Source of the DNA: Campylobacter curvus
Lineage (GTDB): Bacteria; Campylobacterota; Campylobacteria; Campylobacterales; Campylobacteraceae
DNA length: 64,000 bases
Assembly: GCF_013372125.1 (NCBI RefSeq)
Contig: NZ_CP053826.1
Coordinates: 186,001 to 250,000 of the forward strand
Direction: 5' to 3'
Shown here: piece after piece, positions 43,066-52,780 of the stretch
How positions within the stretch are numbered: position 1 is the first letter of the stretch
Layout of the letters: every line of letters begins with the position of its first letter
Translations under genes and position numbers: made by a program
Notes under the pieces: model-generated
The model's input: the letters and a program-made list of their open reading frames with translations, nothing else
Told to the model about the DNA's origin: nothing
Databases searched by the model: none

Positions 43066-43725
43066 TCATTTCGCCAAAAGCTCTTTTGCGATCTCAGCCA
43101 TCTTGTCTATCGAGGTGGCGGAGTCTAGGTTGATGAGGTATTTGCCGCTTACTACAAAGGCCGGCACACCGCTGATAACGGCCACATCATACGAGTCAAA
43201 CCACGCATTTAAGAGCTCTTGTGCTCTGGCGGAGGCGAGGCTTTTTTCGTATTCGTCCTGGCTCACGCCCGCTGTGTCAAGGGCTAGCTTGATAAAACGC
43301 GCCTTATCTTTGCCATTGTCAAAATCATCGTTTTTATCGTGTCTTGCTTTGTAGATCGCAAATTTTGCCTTTTTGAATTTCGACTCGTCGCTTAGCAGAT
43401 CCGTGCCGTTAGCTTCGTCGATAGCGATCAAGGATGCAAAAATTTTACTCGCCGTCTCTCCGAGCTTGCCTTTGGAGCTTAGGTGATACGGGATAAATCT
43501 CACCCCTTCAAGCTTTGACATGAGCTTTTTGGTAACGCTTTTGTCAAATTTGTAGCAGTGCTGGCAGTCGTAGCTAAAGACCTTGACTACGGAGTTTTTA
43601 GGGACATTTAGAGGTTTTTGTAACACTTGATAATCAACTCCCTCCTGGGCTGCTGACGCCGTGATGCTCAAAAACGAAACTAGCGCTAAAATTTTTACGA
43701 TTTTACTCAAGATGGATGTTTTCAT
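43066..43725 (-). CDS. dsbA: DsbA-family thiol:disulfide oxidoreductase
   Basis: A 219-residue periplasmic protein with Sec signal (cleavage near SASAA), active site C54-Q-H-C57 and the cis-proline loop SGVPAFVV. It introduces disulfides into exported proteins. Likely clients in this window include AstA (C432/C437) and the two-cysteine small proteins of the hydrolase locus. CQHC instead of CPHC suggests a somewhat different redox potential. I use dsbA for the family; campylobacters carry more than one. Confidence 0.9.
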   Translation of the reverse strand: MKTSILSKIVKILALVSFLSITASAAQEGVDYQVLQKPLNVPKNSVVKVFSYDCQHCYKFDKSVTKKLMSKLEGVRFIPYHLSSKGKLGETASKIFASLIAIDEANGTDLLSDESKFKKAKFAIYKARHDKNDDFDNGKDKARFIKLALDTAGVSQDEYEKSLASARAQELLNAWFDSYDVAVISGVPAFVVSGKYLINLDSATSIDKMAEIAKELLAK

Positions 43726-43776
43726 TTGTTTTTCCTTATCTTTGATATTGGCTTATTAGCAAGATATTTTTAAAGC

Positions 43777-44274
43777 CTATTTTGCCAGATCCTCTAAAAC
43801 CTTAGCCGCATGATCTTTGGCTTTTACGCTTTTATATACTTTTAAAATTTTGCCGTCCTTGCCTATGACAAAGGTCGTTCGCACGATGCCAAGATACTCT
43901 TTGCCGTAGTTTTTCTTGACTTGCCAGACGCCGTAAAGCTTGGATATTTGTTTATCCTCGTCGCTTAGCAATATATGCTTTAAATTTTGTTTAGCGATGA
44001 AATTTACGTGAGATTTCACGCTGTCGGGACTGACGCCGATTATGACCGTGTCGTTTGCGATGAAATCATCATAGCTCGCGCTAAATTCGCAAGCTTCGGT
44101 CGTACAGCCCGGAGTGTTGTCCTTCGGGTAAAAATAAAGCACGACGTTTTTACCGATGAAGTCTTTTAAAGCGACTTTCACGCCATCTTGGTTGAGAGCC
44201 TCGAAATTTGGCGCTTTGTCACCTGCCTCAAGCGTTACTTTGCGCTCCATATCCTCTTTGCTAAATTCGCTCAT
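43777..44274 (-). CDS. bcp: Bcp-type peroxiredoxin
   Basis: A 165-residue thioredoxin-dependent peroxidase of the Bcp/PrxQ group. The peroxidatic cysteine is C57 with resolving C62 (PGCTTEAC), inside FYPKDNTPGC. It detoxifies hydroperoxides using thioredoxin. Its start overlaps the tautomerase stop by 4 nt (ATGA). Confidence 0.95.
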   Translation of the reverse strand: MSEFSKEDMERKVTLEAGDKAPNFEALNQDGVKVALKDFIGKNVVLYFYPKDNTPGCTTEACEFSASYDDFIANDTVIIGVSPDSVKSHVNFIAKQNLKHILLSDEDKQISKLYGVWQVKKNYGKEYLGIVRTTFVIGKDGKILKVYKSVKAKDHAAKVLEDLAK

Positions 44275-44474
44275 TTGCTATCCTTTTTTATCTGTTCTAT
44301 CGTTTTGCCGCCAAGCCCGATGCTGTCAGGCTCGTAGGTCTCTACAAATATCATCACGCGCTCTTTTTGTTTGCCAAGCACGCGCACCATGACCTCGGTC
44401 ATCTCCTCGACGAGCTTTGCTTTTTGCTCTTTTGATGGCTCGGGACCCGCCATTTTTACGTTTATGAAAGGCAT
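44271..44474 (-). CDS. 4-oxalocrotonate tautomerase family protein
   Basis: A 67-residue protein whose catalytic Pro is residue 2 (MPFINVKM), becoming N-terminal after Met removal. MTEVMVRVLGKQKERVMIFVE matches the short tautomerase family. It is coupled to bcp. The physiological substrate of these enzymes in Campylobacter is not known. Confidence 0.9.
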   Translation of the reverse strand: MPFINVKMAGPEPSKEQKAKLVEEMTEVMVRVLGKQKERVMIFVETYEPDSIGLGGKTIEQIKKDSK

Positions 44475-44588
44475 ATTTTCTCCTTTGAAAGCAAAATTTT
44501 AACCAAAAACATTAAAATTTTAGATTAAAGCTTTTGTTTAACATTGACACATTAAAATAACATAAATTTTGAAATTTAAGGAGATGAA

Positions 44589-45014
44589 ATGGACTATAAC
44601 AAACCAAATAAAGGCTTTGTCTGTTTTGTGTATGATCTTGGCCGTAAGAGAGCCGTTTATATCGTATTTGCAGCGATCATCGGTGTGCTGGCGGCGGGGT
44701 TATATTTAAATTTCAAACAAGAAAGCCCCGAATTTAACTACGCTTTGACGGCACTTTGCGTCATGGCAGTCGGTGCGCTGATAGCCGCTGTAAATCCTAA
44801 AATTTTCATCATCAAGCTTTGCGGCTATCTGCTCTCTTTGGTAGGCGTCATGATCGGGCTTCACAACATAAATCTACTAAGCCACGCAGAGCAAAATTCA
44901 GCCGTTTTTAGCGCCTATTTTTACATCATTTTGCTTTGCGGGCTTTATTTGATGGTGATGCTGCTTAGCTGGTTCGTTTATAACGCCAGAAGTAGCGAGA
45001 TAAACGAAATTTAG
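44589..45014 (+). CDS. Four-helix inner-membrane protein, function unknown
   Basis: A 141-residue protein with four hydrophobic helices (about residues 22-42, 50-68, 73-95 and 110-130) and an AAGGAG ribosome site. It opens with DYNKPNKGFVCFVYDLGRKR. Four helices and a few scattered cysteines recall DsbB in size, but there is no CXXC pair, so I do not assign that role. It is convergent with the AsmA-like gene (stops adjoin). Confidence 0.6.
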   Translation: MDYNKPNKGFVCFVYDLGRKRAVYIVFAAIIGVLAAGLYLNFKQESPEFNYALTALCVMAVGALIAAVNPKIFIIKLCGYLLSLVGVMIGLHNINLLSHAEQNSAVFSAYFYIILLCGLYLMVMLLSWFVYNARSSEINEI

Positions 45015-48000
45015 CTAGTTTGTTACACCCATAGGCACGCTGACATAGGTGTTTTGCTTCGCATCGGTTTTCTCGGGCTCTTTTACGACTATCCTATCCT
45101 CCGCTAGCCCCGCGGCCTTTAGAGCGTTTTTGATCGTTTGAGCCCTTTGATTCGCCAGCTCTATCAAATTTTGCTCGTTAAATTCTATATTTTTGAGCGC
45201 AGCCTCTCTTAAGACCTTTTCGTCCTGGCTCTTTTCATTTGGCACGAGCGAAGCCAGCGCGCCCATATAGTCCTTTTTATCTTGAGTGATTATGAGGTTT
45301 ATCTTGTTATCCAGCCTTTTGTTTTTTATCGCGAGCTCGTCGATGTCAGAGTAGCTTGGCGTGATGCTTAGCTTCATCTTAGGCTTTGCCGTCGTTAGCT
45401 TTATGAAGTCCGGTATCTTAGCGTTTTCGGAGCTTATTAGCTCGCTGTCGTTTGGTAAAAAGTCTATGGTGCTTAGCTTTTCGCTATTTATGCCAAGAGC
45501 CGCGCCTAAAAATCTAAACGGAGCCAGCGTGATGTCGGCAAAGAGCTTCTTTACCGCCGCCCAGATGACGCCGCCATATTTGAAGTCAGGATCGTTTAGG
45601 TCGCCCTCGACCGGCAGATCGATGTTTATTTGATTGTTTTGATCACTTAGTATTGAGATAGCAAGCGATAGCGGTAAATTTACGGCATCTTTGGACTCGA
45701 CCTTCTCCCCAAGCGTCAGCGAGTCGAAATTTACAAAATTCGAGCCGTTTAGCTTGGAGTCTTTGACGTCGTAGTTGAGGTTTAAATTCAGCTTCCCTTT
45801 TGCGATCTTATATCCTGCAAACTGCCCGCTGTAAGGCGTGATATCGGTCAGATCTATGTCCTTGAAGTCAAGCTTTATTTGCGTGTTTTGTTTTGGCTCG
45901 TAGACAAAAAGCTTCGTCGTGATCTTGCTAAAGCCGTTTTTACCGACTATACCTTCAAACTCTCCCGCGCAAGGATGCCTTTTATCGATATCCGATAGCT
46001 TGCCGTTGACCTTTGTGATCGTCGTTGCAAACGGCATGAACAAGGATGCATCGGAGAAATCCACCTCTGCGTTTTTGATGCTGAAGTCCTTGACGGCAAA
46101 GTCGAATCCATCGCTGCTTTTGGCCGTTTTTGCCTGCGGTTTGACCTCTTTTTCGTCTTTTTTAATGACGAGCTTGCTTAGGTTAAATTCTCTTTGTTTG
46201 TTTAGATGAGTTTTGATAAAAGGCGAATTTAACGTCACTTGCTCTAAATTTAGATTGTTTTTCAGCAGTGAAATTTTAGCCACGTCAAGGCTCTTAAATG
46301 CCAGCACCTTTTGCTTGTTGCCGTCATCTAGGGCGATGTTTTGGACGCTAGCCTTACCTTTTAGGCTCAGATCTTTTTGATATTTTAAATTCGCCTCGAA
46401 ATTTAGCGCCCCGCTTTTTAAATTCGCGTCAAGATAGCTTTTGGCATAGGCAAAAAAATGCGGCAGGTTCGTATCCGCAAGCTTCACGTTCGCATCCACG
46501 CTCAAAGGCTCGAGGATGACTTTCGCGTCGCAGCTTAAATTTAGCTTTTGCGAGCTTTTCATATCGATTTGCGCGGTCATTTGCGACTTTGGCTCGAGTG
46601 ATATGTTTTGAGCTTTGATGTTTAGGTTGTCAAATTTATGAGCTATCTTTTGACCCTCAAAGATATGGTTTATGCCGATATCGGCTGCGTTTATGGCACT
46701 ATTTTTCACGCTAAATTTAAATCCGCTTTCGCCGTTTTGCTTGCTGCTTTTACTATTTTGAGAAGCGAGTGCGAGATCGTTTGTGACGCTAAGGCCTTTG
46801 TTTGTTATATCTGAGGTAAATTTTGGCCTGTTTATGTCGATGTTTTCTATGTTTAGGGCTGTTTTTGCGAGGTTGAAATTTATATTTTTCACATCGATAT
46901 CTTGGATGCTTGCAAATTCTTTATTTTTAGCCTTTGCGCCGATATTTTGCGCCGTTACACCGACTATGTCAAGGAAGCTGGCATTCGTATCTTGCGTAAA
47001 TTTCGGTGCATTTATAGTGATGCTTGCCACGCTTGCAGTGCCGTTTTTACCGATATTTGCATCAAGTGAGCTTGCGATTATATTTTTTACACCCGCCAAA
47101 ATAGCGCCACCATGGATACTGGCGTTAAGCTCGCTCGCGTTCATATCCTTTAAATTCGCTATTTTTAGGCCGCCTTGTCCTAGCGATACGGCGCTTATAT
47201 ATGCTGAATTTAGCGCCGTATTTAGGCTAAGGCTGCTGTTTTCATCGATATTTGCATGTAGCGCGAGACTGCTTAAATTTAGCTCCTTTGTATTTAAAGA
47301 TATACCGCCCTCAAATGACGGCTCTTTAAGCGCAATGGTGTCTAAATTTAGCTTGAGATCTCTTTTATCACTGATAGTTGCGTCAAATACGATGTTTGGT
47401 ATATTTAGCTCGCTAAATTTCATATTTTGATTTTCGAGTACCGCCTCGAGCGCTTTTAGCGTCAGGAAGCTATCTTTTAGCTTTATCGAAGTGGCGTTTT
47501 TATCGGCTGCTAGCTCGTAGTCAAGCTTTGTGTCTATTATCATATTTTTTATTTGGAAGCTTTGATCGTCGATAAAGCTGATGGCGACGGGCTTTATGCT
47601 AAATTCGTTTATCTTTAAAACGCCATAGATCCTAAGCGGAGAGATATCTACGCCGCCTTGCCAGCCGATCTTTTGAGCTAGGCTGGAGTTTGAGTCGAAG
47701 CTATGCTTACCTATGCTGTTTAGCTCGGTGTTTATGCCTGAAATTTCGTAGTTTATATCGTTAAATTTGACATTGAAAGGATGCGTCAAATTTTCGTCGC
47801 TGTATCCAAACGAGCCTTTGACGATCTTGGCGGTATTTAGGGCGAAATTTAGTGAGCTTTTCTCCTCGCTCGTGTTGTTTGAGTCGCTTAGAAAAGGGGC
47901 TAAATTTAGACTCGCGTTTTTATCTCTTGATATCCTGATATCGGGCTTTTCAAGCCTTAAAATATCCACCGCGATCAGCTTTTTAAATATTAAAAACGGC

Positions 48001-48260
48001 TTTAGCTTTACGTCTATCTGCTCGCCGCTAAAAAGCGGTGAGGTCGTGTTCAGCTCGGGCTTCGTGACGTTTAGCTCGAATGTGTAAGGGTTAAATTTCA
48101 CCTCGTTTAGGCTAAGGCTGACGTTCATCTCTTTTAGCTTGTTTGGCACGACGTTTTTTAGGATATATGGCACACCGTAAAAGCCAAAAAGCGTGTAAAT
48201 AAGCAGCAATGCAGCGACTACGCAGCTTGTTATGATAGCGATTTTTTTATTTTTGTTCAT
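45015..48260 (-). CDS. Large AsmA-like (DUF748) envelope protein
   Basis: A 1,081-residue protein with one N-terminal transmembrane helix (about residues 6-28), then a long run of short beta strands with internal repeats (SLNLAPFLSD, NLDTIALKEPSF and so on) typical of AsmA/TamB-like lipid-bridge proteins. A C-terminal alpha/beta segment (about 985-1060, NLIELANQRAQTIKNALKA) resembles an OmpA-like fold. DUF748 proteins are thought to act in envelope lipid or outer-membrane biogenesis. It stands alone on the minus strand. Confidence 0.82.
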   Translation of the reverse strand: MNKNKKIAIITSCVVAALLLIYTLFGFYGVPYILKNVVPNKLKEMNVSLSLNEVKFNPYTFELNVTKPELNTTSPLFSGEQIDVKLKPFLIFKKLIAVDILRLEKPDIRISRDKNASLNLAPFLSDSNNTSEEKSSLNFALNTAKIVKGSFGYSDENLTHPFNVKFNDINYEISGINTELNSIGKHSFDSNSSLAQKIGWQGGVDISPLRIYGVLKINEFSIKPVAISFIDDQSFQIKNMIIDTKLDYELAADKNATSIKLKDSFLTLKALEAVLENQNMKFSELNIPNIVFDATISDKRDLKLNLDTIALKEPSFEGGISLNTKELNLSSLALHANIDENSSLSLNTALNSAYISAVSLGQGGLKIANLKDMNASELNASIHGGAILAGVKNIIASSLDANIGKNGTASVASITINAPKFTQDTNASFLDIVGVTAQNIGAKAKNKEFASIQDIDVKNINFNLAKTALNIENIDINRPKFTSDITNKGLSVTNDLALASQNSKSSKQNGESGFKFSVKNSAINAADIGINHIFEGQKIAHKFDNLNIKAQNISLEPKSQMTAQIDMKSSQKLNLSCDAKVILEPLSVDANVKLADTNLPHFFAYAKSYLDANLKSGALNFEANLKYQKDLSLKGKASVQNIALDDGNKQKVLAFKSLDVAKISLLKNNLNLEQVTLNSPFIKTHLNKQREFNLSKLVIKKDEKEVKPQAKTAKSSDGFDFAVKDFSIKNAEVDFSDASLFMPFATTITKVNGKLSDIDKRHPCAGEFEGIVGKNGFSKITTKLFVYEPKQNTQIKLDFKDIDLTDITPYSGQFAGYKIAKGKLNLNLNYDVKDSKLNGSNFVNFDSLTLGEKVESKDAVNLPLSLAISILSDQNNQINIDLPVEGDLNDPDFKYGGVIWAAVKKLFADITLAPFRFLGAALGINSEKLSTIDFLPNDSELISSENAKIPDFIKLTTAKPKMKLSITPSYSDIDELAIKNKRLDNKINLIITQDKKDYMGALASLVPNEKSQDEKVLREAALKNIEFNEQNLIELANQRAQTIKNALKAAGLAEDRIVVKEPEKTDAKQNTYVSVPMGVTN

Positions 48261-48429
48261 GGATGAAGCCTTGAAAATTTTGGAGTGATTTTACTTCAAA
48301 AAAGCTAAATTTTAGTTAGTGCGGGCGAAAACGAGATATAAATTCGGAGAATATTAAAATTTTATAAATATAAAAATTTAACTTCATTGTGTAACTAGAT
48401 TTTTAAGAAAATCCTTAAACAACAAGTAA

Positions 48430-48435
48430 TACAAT
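48430..48435 (+). promoter_or_regulatory. Putative -10 box of the copy-2 reductase operon
   Basis: TACAAT lies 40 nt before the ATG at 48476, followed by repeats of TAACCA at 48441 and 48450, which fall in the leader and slightly resemble the TAACAA repeats of the copy-1 locus. Confidence 0.3.
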
Positions 48436-48475
48436 CTTTTTAACCAAAATAACCACATTTTCAAAGGGAGAAAAC

Positions 48476-50983
48476 ATGAAAAGACGGGAATTCTTAAAGG
48501 GCGTAGCGGCGAGCAGCGCCATAGGTGCGAGTAGTGCAAGTGCTATCGATATGATCAGCAACAGCCTAATGAACGATGAAGAAGCTAAAATGACGGCATC
48601 GCACTTTGGACCATTAAAAGCGCATAGCAAAAACGGACGTTTTGAAGGTGCGACCGATGCAAACGAGCTTGATTTTTATCCGGTCACATTGACTGAAGGC
48701 GTAGTAGCGAGGACATACGATCAAACTCGTATCGCAAAACCAAGCGTGAGAAAGGGTTATCTAAAAGACGGCTATAAAAGCGATAAGAGCATGCGAGGTA
48801 AAGACGAATGGGTCGAGATCAGCTGGGACGAGGCGTATGACCTGGTAGCAAACGAACTAAAGCGGGTTTACAAAGATCATGGTGCGCCTTCGGTATTTGG
48901 CGGTAGTTATGGCTGGTATAGTGTGGGTAGCGTAAACAATCCTCAGACTTTGCTTGGTAGGATGCTAAATATCATCGGTGGATATACGACCAGGACACTT
49001 ACTTATTCGACTCACGCTATTCGCGCTATTACGCCTTATGTTGTAGGTACTGATGATACGGGAGCGCTTTTGACGGCATGGCCCGTGATACTAAAAGAGA
49101 GCGAAGTCGTCGTGATCTGGGGTGCTGACCCTATAAATACGAATCAAATAGCATGGGGTGTACCAGATCATGAAAGCTATATTTATTTTAGGAAGCTAAA
49201 AGAGCAAATGAAAAAGCGTGGTATCCGCGTCATAGTCATAGATCCTGTGTATAACAACACATCAGCCTATCTAAACGCAGAGCATATCCATGTAAATCCA
49301 ACGACTGACGTGGCGATGATGATGGGTATATGCTACGAGATGATGCAAGCTGGGGTGGCTGATGAAAATTTCTTAAAAAAATACACTAGCGGAGCCGAGG
49401 AATTTAAGAAATATTTACGCGGCGAAGCCGAGGACGGCATTAAAAAAGATGCGAAATGGGCGAGCGAAATTTCAGGCGTGAGTGAAAAGGAGATAAAAGA
49501 ACTTGCCAAACTTTTTGGCTCGAAACGCACTATGCTGATGTGCGGCTGGGGTCCGCAAAGAGCTCACCATGGTGAGCAGTTTCACTGGATGGCGACCACG
49601 CTTGCGGCATTTATCGGTCAGATCGGACTTCCTGGCGGTGGATACGGCTTTGGCTATCACTACTCTGACGGCGGATGTCCGTCTCCGGCTCTACCGATTG
49701 GAAACGCTTTAAGTCTAAACAGCGGTAAAGCTCAGGCGACCTCGGCATTTCCAGGGCTTGGCAGTATGTCTATCATACCAAGTGTCGATGGCGAATGGAA
49801 AAGTCGTGAAAATTTAGCTATTCCTGTTTCTCGTATAGTTGATTGTATAAACAACCCAGGTAAAGAGATAGACTTTAATTGTAAGAAGCTGACATATCCA
49901 GATATCAAGCTGGTTTATTGGGCAGGCGGTAATCCTTTCCACCATCACCCTGGTACAAATGAAATGAAAAAAGCGTTTGAAAAGCTAGATACTTTTATAG
50001 TTCAGGACTGCTTCTGGACAGCGAGTGCGAGGATGGCTGATATAGTTTTACCTGCTACGACCGAGCAAGAGCGAAATGATATCACCAAAATTCATACCAA
50101 TAAGGCTATAATCGCGATGCATAAAATCGCCGAGCCTTACGGCGAAGCCAAAAACGACTATGAAATTTATACCGGTATCCTAAAACGCTTTGGCGAAAAG
50201 GAAGCAAACGCCTTTACCGAGGGTAAAAGTGAGATGGAGTGGATCAAATTTTTCTACGAAACATCAAAGAAAAAGGCCGATGCAAGTAAACTAAAAATGC
50301 CAAATTTTGATGAATTTTGGCGAGTAGGATATGCTAAATTTGAAGTGCCTCAAAGCGCGAAAGAGTTTGTAAAAATGGCTGATTTTAGGAAAAATCCTAT
50401 CGTAAACCGCCTGGGAACACCATCTGGTAAAATAGAGATCGTATCTAAAAAGATAGCAAAGGCGAATTTGAGTGATTGCAAGTCACATCCGACATGGATG
50501 GAGCCTATGGAGTGGCTAGGTAGCAAAGAGCTAGTTAAAAAATATCCGCTAAATTTGATCAGTCCGCACCCAAAATATCGCCTCCACTCTCAGCTTGATA
50601 ATACATGGCTACGAAATCTCGAAGAGGTCAAAGGCAGAGAGCCTGTGTGGATACATCCTGAGGATGCAAAGGCTAGAGGACTCATGAGTGGCGATATCGT
50701 CAGGATATTTAACGATAGAGGTGAAATTTTAGGCGGTGTCATCGTGACTGATGCCGTCAAAAAAGGAGTCGTAAGGATGCAAGAAGGTGGCTGGTGGGAT
50801 CCGGTAGAAGGTAACGATGGGCTTTGTGCGCATGGAAACGTTAATACTTTGATACCAAACGAGCCTACATCAAATTTAGCTTGCGGCAACCAAGCTACTG
50901 CACTCGTGCAAATAGAAAAATACGAAAAAGATCTGCCTGAGATAAGGGTATTTTCACAGCCAAAATTTAGTAAAAAAGGATAA
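48476..50983 (+). CDS. TAT-exported molybdopterin N-/S-oxide reductase (TorA/BisC family), copy 2
   Basis: An 835-residue paralog of the copy-1 reductase. The twin-arginine signal MKRREFLKG and the same SAIGASSASAIDM cleavage region are shared. Core motifs are VFGGSYGWYSVGSVNNPQ, LTYSTHAIRAITPYVVG with the molybdenum serine, and SPHPKYRLHSQLDNTWL. The active-site neighbourhood differs from copy 1 (TYSTHA versus TYSAGA), so substrate preference may differ. AGGGAG precedes the ATG. The electron donor follows 2 nt downstream. BisA/TorA-type enzymes in campylobacters reduce N- and S-oxides. Confidence 0.9.
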   Translation: MKRREFLKGVAASSAIGASSASAIDMISNSLMNDEEAKMTASHFGPLKAHSKNGRFEGATDANELDFYPVTLTEGVVARTYDQTRIAKPSVRKGYLKDGYKSDKSMRGKDEWVEISWDEAYDLVANELKRVYKDHGAPSVFGGSYGWYSVGSVNNPQTLLGRMLNIIGGYTTRTLTYSTHAIRAITPYVVGTDDTGALLTAWPVILKESEVVVIWGADPINTNQIAWGVPDHESYIYFRKLKEQMKKRGIRVIVIDPVYNNTSAYLNAEHIHVNPTTDVAMMMGICYEMMQAGVADENFLKKYTSGAEEFKKYLRGEAEDGIKKDAKWASEISGVSEKEIKELAKLFGSKRTMLMCGWGPQRAHHGEQFHWMATTLAAFIGQIGLPGGGYGFGYHYSDGGCPSPALPIGNALSLNSGKAQATSAFPGLGSMSIIPSVDGEWKSRENLAIPVSRIVDCINNPGKEIDFNCKKLTYPDIKLVYWAGGNPFHHHPGTNEMKKAFEKLDTFIVQDCFWTASARMADIVLPATTEQERNDITKIHTNKAIIAMHKIAEPYGEAKNDYEIYTGILKRFGEKEANAFTEGKSEMEWIKFFYETSKKKADASKLKMPNFDEFWRVGYAKFEVPQSAKEFVKMADFRKNPIVNRLGTPSGKIEIVSKKIAKANLSDCKSHPTWMEPMEWLGSKELVKKYPLNLISPHPKYRLHSQLDNTWLRNLEEVKGREPVWIHPEDAKARGLMSGDIVRIFNDRGEILGGVIVTDAVKKGVVRMQEGGWWDPVEGNDGLCAHGNVNTLIPNEPTSNLACGNQATALVQIEKYEKDLPEIRVFSQPKFSKKG

Positions 50984-50985
50984 AA

Positions 50986-51543
50986 ATGAAGAAAATTTTA
51001 ACATTTGTGGCGGCTACTTGTTTGACCTTTGGTGCAGATGCGTATGTCGCGGACATCATACCGATGTTTGACAAGGCTGGTGGCAAGGAGATCGCCACCT
51101 TGCATGTTGGAGCGAAAGTTAAAGAGCTTGGGCAAAAAGGAGGATACGCACAGGTGGAGTATATAGGTTTCGTGCCCGAAGATAGCACTATCGCTTATGC
51201 TAGACTCGGCATTTTAGAGCAAGACCTTCAGGCAAATAGCACCAAAATTTTGAAGATCGTAAAAAAAGTCAAAGATGACTACGATAACGAGTGGGGGGAG
51301 GTCAGCGTAAAAGGATATGTCAAAAAAGATGCGCTCGTTCCCGATATCGCTCAAATTTACGCTAACGGAGAAAATCTTTTCAAAGAGCGCTGTGGCGGCT
51401 GTCATGCCTTGCATGGATATGATGAATTTAACGTAAATGTCTGGCCTAGCGTGGTTGAAACGATGATAGCAAATTCGGCACTTGAGCCAAAGGAGTTTGA
51501 AGAGGTAGTGAGATTTTTACAAAGTAAAGCTCCGACGGAGTAA
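50986..51543 (+). CDS. Monohaem c-type cytochrome, partner of the second reductase
   Basis: A 185-residue exported protein with haem site CGGCH near residue 136 and the same N-terminal SH3-like domain and terminal VRFLQSKAPTE as the protein at 33288. It is coupled to the copy-2 reductase (2-nt gap). Presumably it shuttles electrons from the membrane quinol pool or a cytochrome to the reductase. Confidence 0.9.
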   Translation: MKKILTFVAATCLTFGADAYVADIIPMFDKAGGKEIATLHVGAKVKELGQKGGYAQVEYIGFVPEDSTIAYARLGILEQDLQANSTKILKIVKKVKDDYDNEWGEVSVKGYVKKDALVPDIAQIYANGENLFKERCGGCHALHGYDEFNVNVWPSVVETMIANSALEPKEFEEVVRFLQSKAPTE

Positions 51544-51546
51544 AAA

Positions 51547-51574
51547 ATTTAGCGCTCGTTCATGGGCGCTAAAT
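51547..51574 (+). terminator. Terminator hairpin after the copy-2 cytochrome
   Basis: ATTTAGCGC and GCGCTAAAT form a 9-bp stem around a 10-nt loop, followed by an AT-rich stretch. Confidence 0.6.
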
Positions 51575-51667
51575 ATCTTAAATTATTTTACTGTTGCAAA
51601 ATACAAACTTAAGTCCCGCGATAAATTTTAAAATTTTTAAGTATAATCCAAGCAAAAAAGGCTAAAT

Positions 51668-52741
51668 TTGCTCGTTCATATCTGTTGCTCCGTCGATAGT
51701 CACTACTTTTTGCGCCGTTTGCGCGCGGACTTCCCAAACGAGCGGCTGGTGGGCTATTTTTACGATCCCAATATCCACCCGTATAGCGAGTTTTTGATGA
51801 GATTTCACGACGTCAAACGCTCGTGCGGTGCGCTTGGCATCGACCTCATCTGCGGCGAATACGACTACGAAAGCTGGCTAGAGGGCACGAAGGGGCTTGA
51901 AAACGAACCCGAAAAGGGAAAGCGGTGTGTGTATTGTTTTGAATTTCGCGTGGGAAACTCGGCGCGAAAAGCCCTTGAAATAGGCGAAACATCGGTCACG
52001 ACGACCTTGCTCATGAGCCCAAAAAAGGACTTCGCGCAGCTTGAAGCGGCGTTAAACCGCGCGGTGGCGGGGACAAATTTAACGCCAGTTGCCATCGACT
52101 ACCGCAAAAACGGCGGCACGAACGAGCAGTTTGAGCTCGCCAAAAAGGACAAGCTCTATCATCAAAACTACTGCGGCTGCGTCTTTGGGCTCTCTAAACA
52201 GCGTGACGCGCAGGGGCTGCCGATCGCCGAGCTGATGAGCGACGTGCGCGGTCGCGCGCTGCCGGGCAGTATCGAGGAGCGGCTCGCACTCTACGAGCGG
52301 GTACGTGGGTGCGAGGAGCGGGGTGAGAGATTTCACCTATCGCGCAAATATTTTTTAAACTACCGCCTGCTGCGCGCGCTCGTGAAATTTGACGGGCGCG
52401 TGGTCGCGAGCTACTTTTTGCAATACTCGAATTTTAAACGCGAAAACGTGAAATTTAGCGTGAGCGAGGTCGCGCAAATTTGCGACGAGCTGCGAGACGG
52501 CGTGACGCTTTTAAATTTGGCTAAATTTAACGAGCTAGCAGGGGCGAAATTTGCCAGCGTGCGCGAGCTTTGCCGTGAGCCTATCGGCGTGGAAGCGGAG
52601 CTAAATTTGCGCCGCGAGCTGTGCGGGGAATTTAGCCACAATCCGATAATCGTGCTGGATGAAATCCCGGTCGGACGATATGAAATTTACGCCAAAAACG
52701 TGTTTTATAACGATAGCCGCGAGGTGCTCGTGGTGGAGTAA
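51668..52741 (+). CDS. queH: Epoxyqueuosine reductase QueH
   Basis: A 357-residue enzyme that reduces epoxyqueuosine to queuosine in tRNA, the last step of the pathway whose first genes are at 11058 and 11825. The iron-sulfur and catalytic cysteine pairs are C6/C7 (HICCSVD) and RCVYCFEFR near residue 85. NYCGCVFGLSKQ lies in the DUF208 core. The C-terminal 150 residues are a less conserved extension, longer than the usual QueH of about 200-240 residues. The start is TTG, after AAGG. Confidence 0.9.
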   Translation: MLVHICCSVDSHYFLRRLRADFPNERLVGYFYDPNIHPYSEFLMRFHDVKRSCGALGIDLICGEYDYESWLEGTKGLENEPEKGKRCVYCFEFRVGNSARKALEIGETSVTTTLLMSPKKDFAQLEAALNRAVAGTNLTPVAIDYRKNGGTNEQFELAKKDKLYHQNYCGCVFGLSKQRDAQGLPIAELMSDVRGRALPGSIEERLALYERVRGCEERGERFHLSRKYFLNYRLLRALVKFDGRVVASYFLQYSNFKRENVKFSVSEVAQICDELRDGVTLLNLAKFNELAGAKFASVRELCREPIGVEAELNLRRELCGEFSHNPIIVLDEIPVGRYEIYAKNVFYNDSREVLVVE

Positions 52742-52780
52742 ATTTAAGGGGTAAATTTATGCGGGTTAAAACGCTTAAAT

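Noticed and set aside
44589-45014. DsbB-like role for the four-helix membrane protein
   Set aside because: It lacks the paired periplasmic cysteines that DsbB requires.
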